Source of the DNA: Alphaproteobacteria bacterium
GTDB taxonomy: Bacteria; Pseudomonadota; Alphaproteobacteria; UBA6615
Assembly (NCBI GenBank): GCA_013003285.1
Contig: JABDJY010000197.1
Location: 1 to 6,180 of the forward strand
Direction: 5' to 3'
Length of the DNA stretch: 6,180 nucleotides
In this document: piece by piece, positions 1-6,156 of the stretch
Layout of the letters: every line of letters starts with the position of its first letter
Position numbering within the stretch: position 1 is the first letter of the stretch
Notes under the pieces: model-generated
The model's input: only the letters and a program-made list of their open reading frames with translations
Told to the model about the DNA's origin: nothing
Database searches by the model: none
Made by a program: the position numbers and the translations under genes

Positions 1-724
1 TTACCGTACCTCGCGCATGGTGGTCGCCGCCGCCGGTAATATGGAGCATGACCAGATGGTCGCCCATGCCGAACAGGTGTTTGGCGATTTGCAGAATGGC
101 GGCGAGGTGGTGCCGCAGGAGGCCGCCTATAATGGCGGCGAGTATCGCGAGGGGCGCGATCTGGAGCAGATCCATCTGGTCATGGGGTTTCGCGGCGCGC
201 CGATCGGTACGCCGGAATTCTATACCATGTCGGTGATGTCGAACCTGTTCGGCGGCGGTATGTCGTCGCGGTTGTTCCAGGAAATCCGCGAGGAGCGTGG
301 CCTGGTCTATTCCATCGATACCTTCATGTCGGCGTTTGCCGATACCGGCCTGTTCGGTATCTATGCCGGCACCGGTACTGAGCAGATTGTCGAATTGATC
401 CCGGCTTTGTGCGATCAGATCACCGGATTGGCCGACAGTCTGCGCGACGAAGAAGTGAACCGGGCGCGGGCGCAGCTCAAGTCCAGCCTGTTGATGGCGC
501 TGGAATCGACCGGCGCGCGCTGCGAGCAAATCGCCCAGCATCTGCTGATCTTCGGCCGGGTCATGCCGGTCGACGAGATGGTAGCGAAAATCGACGCCAT
601 CGACGCCGAGCAGATTGGCGCGCTGGCGCGCGAGATTTTCTCCAAACCTCCCGTCTTGGCAGCCGTCGGTCCGCTGGATAATCTGGAATCCTTCGACGCC
701 ATCACGCGGCGTCTTGCCGCGTAA
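1..724 (+). CDS. M16 family zinc-peptidase homologue, C-terminal part (5' end outside window)
   Basis: The reading frame is open from the window edge (first whole codon at 2) to TAA at 722-724, so the ATG at 17 is internal and the true start lies upstream. The visible part is the C-terminal half of an M16B peptidase related to the mitochondrial processing peptidase beta subunit and bacterial YmxG/PqqL-like proteins. The diagnostic block is LFGGGMSSRLFQEIREERGL followed by VYSI, at about nt 248-316; the Arg and Tyr of RGLVYS are the family's conserved substrate-contacting residues in the second domain. The zinc-binding HxxEH motif belongs to the N-terminal domain and is not in the window, so whether this protein is an active peptidase cannot be judged. 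The final part (nt about 380-720) is the helical end of the domain. A GNAT gene follows 22 nt downstream on the same strand, suggesting cotranscription. Family call is secure; substrate unknown. Confidence 0.93.
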   Translation, partial: YRTSRMVVAAAGNMEHDQMVAHAEQVFGDLQNGGEVVPQEAAYNGGEYREGRDLEQIHLVMGFRGAPIGTPEFYTMSVMSNLFGGGMSSRLFQEIREERGLVYSIDTFMSAFADTGLFGIYAGTGTEQIVELIPALCDQITGLADSLRDEEVNRARAQLKSSLLMALESTGARCEQIAQHLLIFGRVMPVDEMVAKIDAIDAEQIGALAREIFSKPPVLAAVGPLDNLESFDAITRRLAA

Positions 725-728
725 CGCC

Positions 729-733
729 GGAGG
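729..733 (+). promoter_or_regulatory. Shine-Dalgarno sequence for the GNAT gene
   Basis: GGAGG lies in the 22-nt gap after the M16 stop codon, 13 nt before the ATG at 747. The spacing is longer than ideal, but it is the only good ribosome-binding sequence nearby. It supports the start at 747 over the in-frame ATG at 615, which would lie deep inside the M16 gene. Confidence 0.55.
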
Positions 734-746
734 CCACGCTCAAGCC

Positions 747-1349
747 ATGCGTCTGTTTCGCAATCTGTCATCGCCGGCGGGCAATGTCCGTCTCTCAGGC
801 GGCAAGGTCTATCTCCGCGCACCGGCAGAGCGCGACTGGCGGCCCTATGTGGAGGTTCGCGCCCAGAGCCGCAAGTTTCTCGAGCCGTGGGAGCCGGCTT
901 GGCCGCCGGATGCGCTGGCGCGCGAGGCCTATTTCCGCCGGCTCAATCGCTACGCCGCCGATTGGCGCGACGATGTGGGCCACAGCTTCTTTATATTCCG
1001 CCAGAGCGACGACGCGTTATTGGGCGGCATCAGCCTGTCGAACGTCCGCCGCGGGGTCGCGCAATGCGGCACGTTGGGTTACTGGATCGGCGAGCCCCAT
1101 GCCCGCAAGGGATACATGACCGAGGCGCTGCGGCTGATTGTCGATTTCTGTTTCGGTCAGTTGGGATTGCATCGGATTGAGGCCGCCTGCCTGCCTCATA
1201 ATGTGGCGAGCCAGCAATTGCTGCGACAGGCCGACTTTACGCAGGACGGTTACGCGCGTAAGTATCTGAAAATACGGGGCGAATGGCACGATCATCTGTT
1301 GTTTTCGCTGCTCGTCGAAGACCATAAGTCGAAATCCCTCGACCAGTAA
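747..1349 (+). CDS. rimJ: GNAT N-acetyltransferase, RimJ/RimL type (ribosomal-protein-alanine N-acetyltransferase-like)
   Basis: This encodes a 200-residue cytosolic GNAT acetyltransferase, the usual length for the RimJ/RimL group, which transfers acetyl from acetyl-CoA to protein N-termini or small amines. Visible marks are the N-terminal VYLRAPAERDWRPYVEVR segment (about 21-38), where RimJ-like proteins begin their fold, FLEPWEPAWP (44-53), the beta-4/alpha-3 acetyl-CoA pyrophosphate loop GYWIGEPHARKGYMTEAL (111-128) with the RimJ-type GYMTEA, and the late HNVASQQLL helix (151-159) with the conserved Asn. The open frame extends upstream to an ATG at 615, but that part overlaps the M16 gene out of frame; the family N-terminus and the GGAGG at 729 favour 747. 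It sits between the M16 gene and an MFS gene (12 nt gap). The symbol reflects closest family resemblance; acceptance of ribosomal protein S5 as substrate is not shown by sequence. Confidence 0.88.
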   Translation: MRLFRNLSSPAGNVRLSGGKVYLRAPAERDWRPYVEVRAQSRKFLEPWEPAWPPDALAREAYFRRLNRYAADWRDDVGHSFFIFRQSDDALLGGISLSNVRRGVAQCGTLGYWIGEPHARKGYMTEALRLIVDFCFGQLGLHRIEAACLPHNVASQQLLRQADFTQDGYARKYLKIRGEWHDHLLFSLLVEDHKSKSLDQ

Positions 1350-1361
1350 CTGCCGGACTTA

Positions 1362-1973
1362 ATGTCGAAATCTGCTGCCACAGACGCCGTTCTGGCGCGT
1401 TCGCGCTTGCGTATGCTGACAATTTTGTTCGCCAGCAGCGTGGCGTTTCTGGGATCGACCATCGCGCCCGGATTGCCGGGGCTTTACGCCCATTACGCCG
1501 ATGTCGCCAACGCCGAGCTGCTCTCGCGTCTGGTGTTGACCATGCCGGCGCTGTTTGTCGCCCTGGCGGGACCCTTCGTGGGTTTGGTCATCGACCGCTA
1601 TGGACGGCGCAATACATTGATTTTCAGTACCGTCGGCTTCGGGGTAGCCGGCATGTCGGGGTTGGTTTTGGAATCGCTGACCGCGATACTCGTTGGCCGG
1701 GCTTTTTTGGGTGTTTTCTTGGTCGGCATCCTGATCAGTGTCACGGCGTTGATCGGCGACTATTATTCCGGTGATGAGCGCAACAAGGTCGCCGGTCTGC
1801 AGGGCGCGTTCATATCCTTTGGGACATTGATATATACAATTCTTGGCGGGTTCCTGGCCGAAATCCACTGGCGCGCCGGCTTCGTGCTATTCGCCGTATC
1901 GTTCGTGTTGATTGTGCCGATGCTGCTTAGCCTGTACGAGCCGTCGCGGACCCCGGTCATCGAGAGAAGTTAA
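1362..1973 (+). CDS. MFS transporter, N-terminal half (six helices)
   Basis: This is the open frame as it stands: 203 residues from ATG 1362, 12 nt after the GNAT stop, with only a weak ribosome-binding sequence (CCGG) in the gap. About six hydrophobic helices are visible near residues 17-37, 53-73, 84-103, 106-130, 142-165 and 170-191. The loop between helices 2 and 3 carries MFS motif A as GLVIDRYGRR (74-83), with the conserved Gly, Asp and double Arg. The chain then ends after the polar stretch EPSRTPVIERS at the TAA. A lone N-terminal half would lack the second half of the transport pathway, so activity by itself is doubtful unless it pairs with the C-terminal half. Confidence 0.8.
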   Translation: MSKSAATDAVLARSRLRMLTILFASSVAFLGSTIAPGLPGLYAHYADVANAELLSRLVLTMPALFVALAGPFVGLVIDRYGRRNTLIFSTVGFGVAGMSGLVLESLTAILVGRAFLGVFLVGILISVTALIGDYYSGDERNKVAGLQGAFISFGTLIYTILGGFLAEIHWRAGFVLFAVSFVLIVPMLLSLYEPSRTPVIERS

Positions 1974-2030
1974 CCGGTCGAGACACCGCCCGGCCGGGGC
2001 GATTGGTTCGTTATCGGTTGGGTCTATATT

Positions 2031-2576
2031 TTGGCTTTCGCCTGCCTTATCGCGCTGTTCATGATCCCCGCCCAGACGCCGTTTTTCCTAGTCGATATCG
2101 GCGTCAGCAATCCGGCGCGCGCCGGACTGGCGGTGGGTATTTTCAGTTTCAGTTCCGGCCTTGCCTCCCTGGCCTTTCCCTGGCTGCGCCGCCATTTCAG
2201 TGTGGCCGCGATATTCGCCATGATCTTCGTCGATGCGGCGATCGGCTTCATCTTGATCGGTACGGCAACCGAATTTTCCGATGTCATGGTTGCCATGGTG
2301 GTCGGCGGATTTTCCATGGGCGCGTTCTCGCCCAACGCCAATATGGCGATTCTGTCGCGGACCACGCCGGCGGTGCGTGGCCGGGCCTTGAGCGGATTTA
2401 CCGCAGCGTTCTTTTTCGGCCAGTTCGCCTCGCCGTTCTACAGCCTGCCGCTGGCCGACTGGACGACCATCGGCGGATCTTTCGTCATAACCGGATACGG
2501 CCTGCTGGCGTTGGGCGTGTTTTTTATCGCCCTCGCACTCTATGGCCGCACGCGACGGCCGCGATTGCCCATTTGA
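2031..2576 (+). CDS. MFS transporter, C-terminal half (broken by the upstream stop)
   Basis: This carries the second six-helix bundle of the same MFS protein, in the same frame as the first half. The first start codon after the TAA is TTG at 2031, giving 181 residues, but it lies inside the predicted helix 7, which by hydrophobicity begins near the WFVIGW codons at 2004. No Shine-Dalgarno sequence stands before 2031 or before the next ATG at 2061. The coding signal from 1974 to 2030 therefore belongs to the ancestral full-length gene rather than to an independent start. Helices 7-12 end in the basic tail YGRTRRPRLPI, typical of an MFS cytoplasmic C-terminus. Independent translation is uncertain; reinitiation after the stop is conceivable. 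The stop codon is one base away from the stop of the convergent yqgE gene. Confidence 0.5.
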   Translation: MAFACLIALFMIPAQTPFFLVDIGVSNPARAGLAVGIFSFSSGLASLAFPWLRRHFSVAAIFAMIFVDAAIGFILIGTATEFSDVMVAMVVGGFSMGAFSPNANMAILSRTTPAVRGRALSGFTAAFFFGQFASPFYSLPLADWTTIGGSFVITGYGLLALGVFFIALALYGRTRRPRLPI

Positions 2577-2577
2577 G

Positions 2578-3153
2578 TCAGGCGCGGCCCGCCGTGCCCG
2601 ACAGCGTCGATAGATTGACGCCGATACTGTGCAGCGCGCGCTGCCATTTAGTGTCGACATCGCCATCGAACACCAACGCTTCGTCGAACGGGGCGTGCAG
2701 CCAGGCATTCTCGCTGAATTCGTCTTCTAACTGGCCGGGCCCCCAGCCGGCATAACCCAGCGCGAGCATGGTGCTCTTGGGGCCGGCGCCGTTGGCGAGC
2801 TCTTTGAGAATATCGAGGGTCGCCGTCAGGGCGACCTGGTCGTCGACCACGACGGTGCCCTTGCCGACATATTCTGATGTGTGCAGGACAAATCCCCGCT
2901 GGGACTCGACCGGGCCGCCGAAATGAACGCTCAGCGGCGGTGAGGAATCCGCCGGGGTGATTTCCAATTGGGTCAGCAATTCGTCGAAATCGATTTCGTC
3001 GAATAATTTATTGACCACCAGACCCATGGCGCCTTCTTCATTATGGGCGCAGACATAGATCACGGCGCGTTCAAAGCGCGGATCGGTCATGGCCGGCATG
3101 GCAATCAGCAACTGGCCTTCCAAATAGGCAGAATCCGTCGAACTATCTTCCAT
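2578..3153 (-). CDS. yqgE: YqgE/AlgH family protein
   Basis: This encodes a 191-residue protein of the conserved YqgE/AlgH (UPF0301/DUF179) family, predicted cytosolic with no signal peptide or membrane helix. The family signature is clear: YLEGQLLIAMPAM (10-22), then DPRFERAVIYVCAHNEEGAM (24-43) leading into GLVVN, then HFGGPVE and RGFVLH in the middle and LGYAGWGPGQLEDE toward the C-terminus. Length matches the family. The only cysteine is C35 in the conserved CAH motif. The start at 3153 has a modest GGA 7 nt upstream and gives the expected N-terminus just ahead of the conserved block. The molecular function is not settled; AlgH was named for a role in alginate regulation in Pseudomonas, which need not apply here. 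It is divergent from the dsbD-like gene and convergent with the broken MFS gene (one base between stops). Confidence 0.93.
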   Translation of the reverse strand: MEDSSTDSAYLEGQLLIAMPAMTDPRFERAVIYVCAHNEEGAMGLVVNKLFDEIDFDELLTQLEITPADSSPPLSVHFGGPVESQRGFVLHTSEYVGKGTVVVDDQVALTATLDILKELANGAGPKSTMLALGYAGWGPGQLEDEFSENAWLHAPFDEALVFDGDVDTKWQRALHSIGVNLSTLSGTAGRA

Positions 3154-3347
3154 TGCGCTATCCGGTTATTAAGCCATAAATCTCGTTAGTTACTAAGGCA
3201 CTGGCAAGTGATAATCGGCGGCAATTTCGACACGTGATTGTGACGAAATGGTGATCATTCCGCCATTATACTGCGCCACCGCATTACCCATATATCAACC
3301 CTAATACGGTATTCGTTGGTTAAGAAAGACGGGGCTGAGGAATTTTC
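3154..3347. promoter_or_regulatory. Divergent intergenic region between yqgE and the dsbD-like gene
   Basis: These 194 bp are visibly more AT-rich than the flanking genes and must hold the promoters for both divergent genes. The best -10-like elements overlap: TATAAT on the minus strand (3270 to 3265, perfect match) and TATACT on the plus strand (3267-3272, five of six). Neither has a good -35 at 16-18 bp; TTGTGA (3238-3243) and minus-strand TTGATA (3298-3293) are 22-23 bp away, which is too far for a standard sigma-70 promoter. GTGA occurs four times at 3208, 3234, 3239 and 3251 without regular spacing. No riboswitch or terminator is apparent. The promoter role is inferred from gene arrangement; exact sites are uncertain. 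Confidence 0.5.
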
Positions 3348-5498
3348 ATGGTGAAACGTCTGTTTTCCGTTGCACGATTTGGCCTGTTGGCCCTGGTCGC
3401 GGTAAGTTTTCTGCCGCAAATAGCCTATGGCGCCGAGGCGGCCAGCACGTGGGAGGCCGGACCCAAGGCCGATGTGCGGCTAATCTCCGCTACGACGGCC
3501 GTGGGTGAACTAGAAGCTATTCCGCTGGGGGTCGAAGTCAAACTCCAGGATGGCTGGAAGACTTATTGGCGTTCGCCGGGCGATGCTGGCATTCCGCCCC
3601 AGGTCGACTTTACCGGCAGCACCAACATCGCCTCGACGGACTTTCGCTGGCCGGTGCCGGCGCGCTTTCAGTATTACGATCTAGAGACCTTCGGCTACAG
3701 CAAGAAGGTTGTCTTTCCCATTGATGCGCGGATCGAGCGCCCGGGTGAACCGGCGTCGCTGCGTGCACGCGTCGATTTGCTGATCTGCGACGATGTCTGC
3801 ATCCCGCACACAATGAACGTATCGCTCGATTTGCCGGGCGGACCGGCGGCGCCTTCCGACCATGCCAATCTGATCAACCAGTATAGTGTCCAGGTGCCCG
3901 GTGATGGCACCGCCGTTGGCCTGACTTTTGAAGCGGCCACGTTCAGTGGCCCGAGCAAGAACCCCCTGCTCGAAGTGGCGTTTCGGGGCGCGGTTCCCTT
4001 CGTCAATCCCGATCTTCTGATCGAAGGGTTCGAGGACCACGCATTTTCGAAACCCGAATTTGAAATCACCGATGGCGGAATGTTGGCGATTGCCCGCATG
4101 AACGCCGAAGATATTTTCGGCGACGGTGCAGAAGTCGATCTGGCGGCGCAGCCGGTGACGTTTACGCTATTCGATGGCGCCCGCAGCATCGAAACCCAGG
4201 TAACCCCTACGCCGGGAACCCTGGCTGTGGCCGGCGGGGCGATGCACTATGTCACCCTGTTGTCGGTTATCGGTCTGGCCCTGATCGGTGGCTTGATCCT
4301 GAATCTGATGCCCTGCGTCCTGCCGGTGCTGTCCATCAAGCTGCTGTCGGTGGTGAGCCATGGCGGCGAAGATCCCAAGCATGTTCGGCTCGGTTTCCTG
4401 GCGACCACGGCGGGTATCATCGTATCTTTCCTGGCCCTGGCGACATTGGCTGTGGGTGTCAAAGCGGCCGGTTTTGCGGTCGGTTGGGGCATTCAGTTCC
4501 AGCAGCCCCTGTTCATCATCGCCATCGTGGTGGTGCTGACCCTGTTCGCCGCCAATATGTGGGGCCTGTTCGAGATCAACCTGCCCGGTAGCGTATCCGA
4601 CGCGGCGGTTAAGGCCAGCGGTGGCACCTCGCTGAAGGGTAATTTCTTCCAAGGCGCCTTCGCGACCATTCTGGCGACACCCTGTACGGCGCCGTTCCTG
4701 GGAACCTCGATAGGCTTTGCCCTGAGCCGTGGTGCGACCGAGATTTACGCGGTGTTTTTCGCCCTTGGCGTCGGCATGGCCGCGCCGTTCATCCTGGTCG
4801 CCTTATTCCCGGTCTTGGCCACCAAGCTGCCGCGGCCCGGTCCGTGGATGGACTGGCTCAAGAAGTTCCTATCGCTGGCCTTGGTCGCAACCGCCGTGTG
4901 GCTGTTGTCGGTGATGGGTTTCCAGGTTTCAGCCACGGCGGCGTTCGTTGTCGGCGGGCTGATGGTCGCCATCGCGGCCCTATTCGTGGCGCGCCGTTAT
5001 GTGTCGCCGTCCATGATGCGCGCGGTTCCGGTCGCGATGGTCATCATCGTCGCGGGCGCCTTTGCTACACCGGCGACTTTGTCGGCCCTGAACCTGAATG
5101 GCGGCGATAGCAATGGTGAGATCGCGTCTGATTGGGAACCCTTCGATCAGGCGGCGATCCCGCAATTGGTGGCGGCCGGCAATGTGGTGTTCGTCGATGT
5201 CACCGCCGAATGGTGCATCACGTGTCAGGTGAACAAGAAGCGCGTTCTGCAGGTCGGCGATGTGGCCGAGGTGCTGAATAATTCCAAAGTCATCACCATG
5301 CGCGCCGATTGGACCAAGCCGGATAACGCGATCGCCAACTATTTGGCCAGCTTCAATCGCTTCGGTATCCCGTTCAACGTGATCTACGGGCCCGATTCCC
5401 CCAGCGGTGTGGTGTTGCCGGAATTGTTGAGCAACAACGCGGTGTTCTCGGGTCTTGAAAAGGCCGGTTTCAGCCGCGACGTTGCCGCCGCCAACTGA
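3348..5498 (+). CDS. DsbD/ScsB-type transmembrane thiol:disulfide reductant transporter
   Basis: This 716-residue inner-membrane protein carries reducing power from cytoplasmic thioredoxin to periplasmic thiol proteins. Order: signal peptide (about 1-28, cleavage near AYG-AEA); large periplasmic N-terminal DsbD-alpha/ScsB-like domain (about 30-295) with the pair C147-DDV-C151 in LLICDDVCIPH; a membrane domain of about eight helices (about 300-577) with MPC323VLP in the first helix and ATPC446TAPFLG in the fourth, matching the DsbD-beta redox cysteines; then a periplasmic thioredoxin-fold domain (about 590-716) with active site W622-C623-I-T-C626 and cis-Pro P675 in FGIPF. These are the only six cysteines, making three redox pairs. 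The long N-domain with a CxxxC pair is closer to ScsB than to E. coli DsbD. The start has GAGGAA (3337-3342) 5 nt upstream and yields a good signal peptide. It is divergent from yqgE and 153 bp upstream of a peroxiredoxin gene. Periplasmic partners are unknown and no scsC-like gene is in view. Confidence 0.93.
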   Translation: MVKRLFSVARFGLLALVAVSFLPQIAYGAEAASTWEAGPKADVRLISATTAVGELEAIPLGVEVKLQDGWKTYWRSPGDAGIPPQVDFTGSTNIASTDFRWPVPARFQYYDLETFGYSKKVVFPIDARIERPGEPASLRARVDLLICDDVCIPHTMNVSLDLPGGPAAPSDHANLINQYSVQVPGDGTAVGLTFEAATFSGPSKNPLLEVAFRGAVPFVNPDLLIEGFEDHAFSKPEFEITDGGMLAIARMNAEDIFGDGAEVDLAAQPVTFTLFDGARSIETQVTPTPGTLAVAGGAMHYVTLLSVIGLALIGGLILNLMPCVLPVLSIKLLSVVSHGGEDPKHVRLGFLATTAGIIVSFLALATLAVGVKAAGFAVGWGIQFQQPLFIIAIVVVLTLFAANMWGLFEINLPGSVSDAAVKASGGTSLKGNFFQGAFATILATPCTAPFLGTSIGFALSRGATEIYAVFFALGVGMAAPFILVALFPVLATKLPRPGPWMDWLKKFLSLALVATAVWLLSVMGFQVSATAAFVVGGLMVAIAALFVARRYVSPSMMRAVPVAMVIIVAGAFATPATLSALNLNGGDSNGEIASDWEPFDQAAIPQLVAAGNVVFVDVTAEWCITCQVNKKRVLQVGDVAEVLNNSKVITMRADWTKPDNAIANYLASFNRFGIPFNVIYGPDSPSGVVLPELLSNNAVFSGLEKAGFSRDVAAAN

Positions 5499-5651
5499 CC
5501 TTCGCTAAATCGATCGCGGTGGACTGGAATATTCCGCCAACCACTTTATCTTGTAATCGAATTGGCCTATGGGTCTTCGGTACAGGCTACGGTGCTGCCG
5601 CATCGTAAGCTGGTTTCAATCAAATAATCCAATTTCAGAGAGGGCAGAGCA
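5499..5651 (+). promoter_or_regulatory. Leader and possible promoter region of the peroxiredoxin gene
   Basis: The 153-bp gap is wide enough for the peroxiredoxin to have its own promoter. A weak candidate is CTGGAA (5524-5529) with a 17-bp spacer to TATCTT (5547-5552). The perfect 10-bp palindrome GGAATATTCC (5526-5535) overlaps its -35 part. GGTGGA (5518-5523) can pair with TCCGCC (5533-5538), but the hairpin has no following T run, so it is not a convincing terminator and read-through from the dsbD-like gene remains possible. A clear ribosome-binding sequence GAGAGGG lies at 5638-5644. I cannot identify a peroxide-responsive operator. Confidence 0.3.
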
Positions 5652-6134
5652 ATGGCGATCAATGTCGGTGATAAAGTTCCTGAGGGCGCGCTTGGACATA
5701 AAACGGCGGAGGGAATCAACCCGGTTTCCACATCCGAACTCTTCGACGGCAAAAAGGTTGTGCTGTTCTCGGTCCCCGGTGCGTTTACGCCGACCTGTTC
5801 GGCCAAGCATCTGCCCGGCTTCGTGCAGCAGGCCGACGCTATCAAGGCCAAGGGCGTTGATACCATCGCCTGCATGGCGGTCAACGACCCGTTCGTCATG
5901 GAAGCCTGGGGCAAGGATCAGAAAGTCGGCGACTCGGTTCTGATGCTGGCCGACGGCTCGGCTACCTACGCCAAAGAGCTCGGCCTCGAGCTCGATCTCA
6001 ACGCCATGGGCCTCGGCACCCGCAGCCAGCGCTTCGCCATGATCGTTGAAGACGGCACGGTGACCGATTTGGCGATCGATGGGGCCGGCGAGTTCGGCGC
6101 CACGTCGGCGGAAAGCGTTCTCGAAAAACTGTAA
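5652..6134 (+). CDS. Peroxiredoxin, Prx5/PrxII type (thiol peroxidase)
   Basis: This encodes a 160-residue peroxiredoxin that reduces hydrogen peroxide and organic hydroperoxides with thiols. The peroxidatic site is VPGAFTPTCSAKHLPGF (41-57), with P42, T46 and C49 forming the PxxxTxxC active site, and R127 in GTRSQRF is the expected catalytic arginine. A second cysteine, C74 in TIACMAVNDP, sits where PrxII-type enzymes carry the intramolecular resolving cysteine, so an atypical 2-Cys mechanism is likely. NDPFVMEAWG (78-87) is a further family block. Length equals that of stand-alone Prx5 proteins; there is no fused glutaredoxin domain. No signal peptide is visible, so the protein should be cytosolic. 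The ATG has GAGAGGG 7 nt upstream. It lies downstream of the DsbD/ScsB-like gene and is followed by a strong terminator. The in vivo reductant (thioredoxin or glutaredoxin) is not shown. Confidence 0.95.
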   Translation: MAINVGDKVPEGALGHKTAEGINPVSTSELFDGKKVVLFSVPGAFTPTCSAKHLPGFVQQADAIKAKGVDTIACMAVNDPFVMEAWGKDQKVGDSVLMLADGSATYAKELGLELDLNAMGLGTRSQRFAMIVEDGTVTDLAIDGAGEFGATSAESVLEKL

Positions 6135-6156
6135 TTCGGTTCTATACCGGTTGAGG

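Larger units (their letters stand above)
1362..2576 (+). pseudogene. MFS transporter gene interrupted by an in-frame TAA in the central loop
   Basis: One continuous reading frame of 404 codons plus a terminal TGA (2574-2576) encodes a normal-length 12-helix major facilitator protein, but codon 204 (1971-1973) is TAA. No frameshift is involved: the frame before and after the stop is the same, and the 57 nt between the stop and the next usable start codon still reads as plausible loop and start of helix 7. TAA is a true stop in this genome, since the M16, GNAT and peroxiredoxin genes all end with it. The stop falls in the linker between the two six-helix halves. The choices are a recent nonsense mutation, a sequencing or assembly error, read-through, or two separately made halves; the lack of a good ribosome-binding site before the second half makes a pseudogene or error most likely. 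The substrate cannot be predicted; it resembles drug/sugar-efflux type MFS proteins. Confidence 0.65.

Noticed and set aside
615..746. A longer N-terminus for the GNAT protein starting at ATG 615.
   Set aside because: It overlaps the M16 gene in another frame, adds residues unlike GNAT N-termini, and is less well supported than ATG 747 with GGAGG upstream.
1971..1973. Reassigned stop codon or specialised recoding at the MFS TAA.
   Set aside because: TAA ends the M16, GNAT and peroxiredoxin genes normally here, and TAA is not the codon used for selenocysteine or pyrrolysine.
2003..2755. A 250-codon plus-strand open frame overlapping the MFS C-half and the yqgE 3' end.
   Set aside because: Its translation is rich in Arg, Gly and His with no family resemblance, and it is out of frame with a clear MFS coding sequence and antisense to yqgE; it is a shadow of GC-rich genes.
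3208..3255. Four GTGA repeats as CRP/FNR or iteron-like sites.
   Set aside because: The spacings (26, 5 and 12 nt) are irregular and no TGTGA-N6-TCACA or TTGAT-N4-ATCAA dyad is formed.
4167..4652. A 161-codon minus-strand open frame inside the dsbD-like gene.
   Set aside because: It is Gln/Arg/Gly-rich, lies antisense to a well-supported membrane domain, and has no recognisable motifs.
5526..5535. Perfect palindrome GGAATATTCC as a regulator operator upstream of the peroxiredoxin.
   Set aside because: A 10-bp palindrome is expected several times by chance in about 6 kb, and it matches no operator I can name; kept only as a note in the leader region.
5567..5914. A 115-codon minus-strand open frame across the peroxiredoxin start.
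   Set aside because: It is antisense to a secure peroxiredoxin gene and shows no family features.
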